Part shown: one piece after another, positions 5,275 to 6,414 of the stretch | How positions within the stretch are numbered: the first letter of the stretch is position 1 | Layout: every line of letters begins with the position of its first letter | Origin: Anaerolineales bacterium | GTDB taxonomy: Bacteria; Chloroflexota; Anaerolineae; Anaerolineales; Villigracilaceae | Assembly (NCBI GenBank): GCA_025938055.1 | Contig: JAICQC010000270.1 | Span: 1 to 6,414 of the forward strand | DNA length: 6,414 nucleotides | Direction: 5' to 3' | Made by a program: the position numbers and the translations under genes | Notes under the pieces: model-generated | The model's database searches: none | Seen by the model: the letters and a program-made list of their open reading frames with translations, nothing else | What the model was told of the DNA's origin: nothing

Positions 5275-5413
5275 GTCATTGCGAGGGCGGTGCTTGTCCG
5301 TCCGAAGCAATCTCCTCACTTCCAGGAAGCGGCTCTCTCTGAACAGGAGACACATGCGCCGGCACGCAGTGCAGGTGTTGCTTCGTCGTCGCTCCGCTCC
5401 TTCTCGCAACGAC
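5275..5413. repeat. MITE-like palindromic intergenic repeat, copy 2 (139 bp, diverged)
   Basis: This has the same termini as the repeat at 2959-3046: GTCATTGCGAG at 5275-5285 and its complement with one change (CTCGCAACGAC) at 5403-5413. The inner pair is also shared: CGAAGCAA at 5303-5310 and TTGCTTCG at 5378-5385. The middle, about 67 bases, is longer and unrelated to the first copy. It holds no credible gene. It lies almost directly after the second ArsR-DUF2087 stop, between convergent units, and it may reduce readthrough as RNA. Confidence 0.75.
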
Positions 5414-5415
5414 AT

Positions 5416-5458
5416 ATAAACGAAACGCCACGGAAGAAGTCCGTGGCGTTTCGTTTAT
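5416..5458. terminator. Bidirectional terminator between convergent units
   Basis: A perfect 19-bp stem (5416-5434 with 5440-5458) has a 5-base AGAAG loop. The arms begin with ATAAACGAAACGCC, so both sides give A/T-rich flanks: TTTATTTCTT on the plus strand and TTTATATG on the minus strand. The TAA stop of the response regulator (5455-5457) is inside the right arm. It can end transcription from both sides. Confidence 0.88.
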
Positions 5459-6144
5459 TTCTTGCCAAGCTGTTCCCGGTTGACCAACCCCCGCTGCCAG
5501 GCGTAGACTGCCACCTGCGTCCGGTCGGCGAGGTGCAGCTTGCTCAGGATGTTGCTCACATGCCCCTTGACCGTGTATTCGCTGATGACCAGCTTCTCGG
5601 CGATCTGGCTGTTCGTCATGCCGTTGGCGATCAGGCGCAGGACGTCCAGCTCGCGTTCCGTCAGTTCAGTGAAGAGCGGCTGTTCGTCGCTGTTATCGCT
5701 GCGGATGTTCTGCAGGACGCGCGCTGCCACCAGCGGGTGCAGGGTCACTTCCTTTTGGGCGGCGCGATGTAAGGCGTCCACCAGCTTTTCCATTTTCATA
5801 TCTTTCAAAATATATGAAATCGCGCCCGCCTTCAATGCAGGGAAAATATGTACATCCTCATGATAGGAGGTCAATACCACTACCTGTGTGCGCGGGCTGA
5901 TCTGCTTGATGCGCCGCGTGGTCTCTACCCCATCCATGCCGGGCATGATCAGGTCAAGCAGGACGATGTCCGGGATATGATCGGCTACCAGTTTGAGAGC
6001 TTCCTCTCCAGAGGCTGCCTCCCCGATCACATTGAACTGTGTCAGTGTTTCGAGATAGGATCGGATGCCATTCCGTACCACCTCGTGATCGTCCACGATC
6101 AGAATGCTCACATGATTATTATGATTATTGCTTGCCACCGCCAT
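5455..6144 (-). CDS. NarL/LiaR-type two-component response regulator
   Basis: The 229-residue protein has a receiver domain at about 12-130: acidic pair D18-D19 in ILIVDDHEVV, phosphoacceptor D64 in VLLDLIMPGMDG, T92 in VLTSYHED, and K114 in YILKD. A linker leads to a LuxR/GerE helix-turn-helix at about 160-222: LTERELDVLRLIANGMTNSQ, IAEKLVISEYTVKGHVSNIL, SKLHLADRTQ. These are complete and in order, so it should be a working DNA-binding response regulator. The C-terminal motif closely resembles LiaR/VraR regulators of envelope stress, but the target genes are not visible. The kinase gene upstream ends 7 bases before the ATG, so the two are an operon and a cognate pair. The start is uncertain: the Shine-Dalgarno sequence abuts the ATG at 6144, while a GTG two codons later (6138) has ideal spacing. 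Longer upstream frames run through the kinase gene and were not used. The N-terminus carries Asn/His repeats (NNHNNH). Confidence 0.92.
   Translation of the reverse strand: MAVASNNHNNHVSILIVDDHEVVRNGIRSYLETLTQFNVIGEAASGEEALKLVADHIPDIVLLDLIMPGMDGVETTRRIKQISPRTQVVVLTSYHEDVHIFPALKAGAISYILKDMKMEKLVDALHRAAQKEVTLHPLVAARVLQNIRSDNSDEQPLFTELTERELDVLRLIANGMTNSQIAEKLVISEYTVKGHVSNILSKLHLADRTQVAVYAWQRGLVNREQLGKK
6112..6129. repeat. Tandem 9-bp repeat encoding NNHNNH
   Basis: Two perfect copies of ATGATTATT (6112-6120 and 6121-6129) lie in the first codons of the response regulator gene. On the minus strand they encode residues 6-11, Asn-Asn-His twice. Such repeats can change length by slippage, and each unit changes the protein by three residues without breaking the frame. 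Confidence 0.7.
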
Positions 6145-6150
6145 CTCCTT
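6145..6150 (-). promoter_or_regulatory. Shine-Dalgarno site at the response regulator start
   Basis: AAGGAG on the minus strand lies directly next to the ATG at 6144 with no spacer, but 6 bases before the in-frame GTG at 6138. The GTG spacing is the normal one, so the GTG may be the true start, giving 227 residues. Confidence 0.6.
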
Positions 6151-6151
6151 C

Positions 6152-6414
6152 TCAGTTTTTTGTTGGCACCTGGACCCATAGCCTTGTGCCATGCCCGGGA
6201 GCGCTCTGGACCTGGACCGTGCCGCGGATACTGCCGACGCGTTCACGGATCGAGCGCAAGCCCATTCCATGCTTTACACTGACATCGAATCCGCAGCCGT
6301 CGTCGGATATGGACAGCTGGACCGAGTCGCTATCGTATACAAGCGCCATATCGACGCGCCGGGCGTGACTATGCCGCGCCACGTTCGCCAGCGCCTCCTG
6401 TGTAATGCGATAGA
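6152..6414 (-). CDS. Sensor histidine kinase, C-terminal ATPase part (NarL/LiaS-type)
   Basis: The frame runs from the right edge of the window to a TGA at 6154-6152; about 86 residues are visible. They begin in the N-box: YRITQEALANVARHSHARRV. Then come strand residues DMALVYDSDSVQLSI, the G1 box SDDGCGFD, the G2 region GMGLRSIRERV, and the end GTVQVQSAPGHGTRLWVQVP. This is the HATPase_c domain of the NarX/DegS/LiaS group (HisKA_3 kinases), which bind ATP and phosphorylate a partner response regulator. The dimerisation domain, sensing part and start are outside the window. The stop is 7 bases before the response regulator ATG, so this is the cognate kinase. The N, G1 and G2 motifs are intact. 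Confidence 0.92.
   Translation of the reverse strand, partial: YRITQEALANVARHSHARRVDMALVYDSDSVQLSISDDGCGFDVSVKHGMGLRSIRERVGSIRGTVQVQSAPGHGTRLWVQVPTKN

Noticed and set aside
5290..5772. Open frame on the plus strand running from the repeat into the response regulator
   Set aside because: It crosses an intergenic repeat, a terminator hairpin and an antisense gene, so it is not credible as a gene.
6145..6270. Longer N-terminus for the response regulator, starting at 6270
   Set aside because: This stretch is the out-of-frame end of the kinase gene, whose own frame shows intact ATPase motifs. The added residues (Ala/Ser/Arg-rich) resemble no receiver-domain start.
5848..6282. Open frame of 144 codons on the plus strand opposite the response regulator and kinase
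   Set aside because: It is a shadow of two well-supported minus-strand genes, and its translation shows no domain.

Overview
The window looks like chromosomal DNA from a Chloroflexota bacterium, most likely of the Anaerolineae type. This is inferred from gene style: two consecutive exported proteins carry long Pro/Thr-rich 'TPTATAT' stalks, the signalling genes are an ArsR-DUF2087 pair and a LiaR/NarL-type two-component system, and most genes are moderately GC-rich. No rRNA, tRNA, CRISPR array or transposase gene was seen.

Layout. Bases 1-97 are the last codons of groEL, followed by a strong terminator. Next comes a two-gene plus-strand unit (165-1845): a parvulin-type peptidyl-prolyl isomerase lipoprotein, then a single-pass membrane protein with a Pro/Thr stalk and a small conserved extracytoplasmic domain. 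A second strong hairpin closes this unit. A convergent branched-chain aminotransferase gene (ilvE, 1947-2891, minus) follows. Between ilvE and the next gene lies a short MITE-like palindromic repeat (2959-3046); each of its ends appears to contribute a -35 hexamer to a promoter reading outward. Then comes an AT-rich, probably acquired gene (3104-4009) for a formylglycine-generating-enzyme-like (SUMF1-fold) protein that lacks the catalytic cysteines of true FGE.

Bases 4092-5271 form a tight two-gene regulatory operon: a good sigma-70 promoter, a perfect 13-2-13 inverted repeat over the -10 and start region, and two overlapping paralogous genes, each an ArsR-type winged helix fused to DUF2087. 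The arrangement strongly suggests autorepression. After it lie a second, longer and more diverged copy of the palindromic repeat (5275-5413) and a 19-bp hairpin shared with the convergent minus-strand unit. That unit is a NarL/LiaR-type response regulator (5455-6144) preceded by the C-terminal ATPase end of its sensor kinase (6152-6414, cut by the window edge).

Working together: groEL and the PPIase lipoprotein are both folding functions but are separated by a terminator, so joint regulation is not shown. The kinase and regulator are a cognate pair. The ArsR-DUF2087 pair with its operator, and the promoter-bearing repeat, are the parts most worth following up. I found no convincing evidence of a wholly new defence or mobile system.
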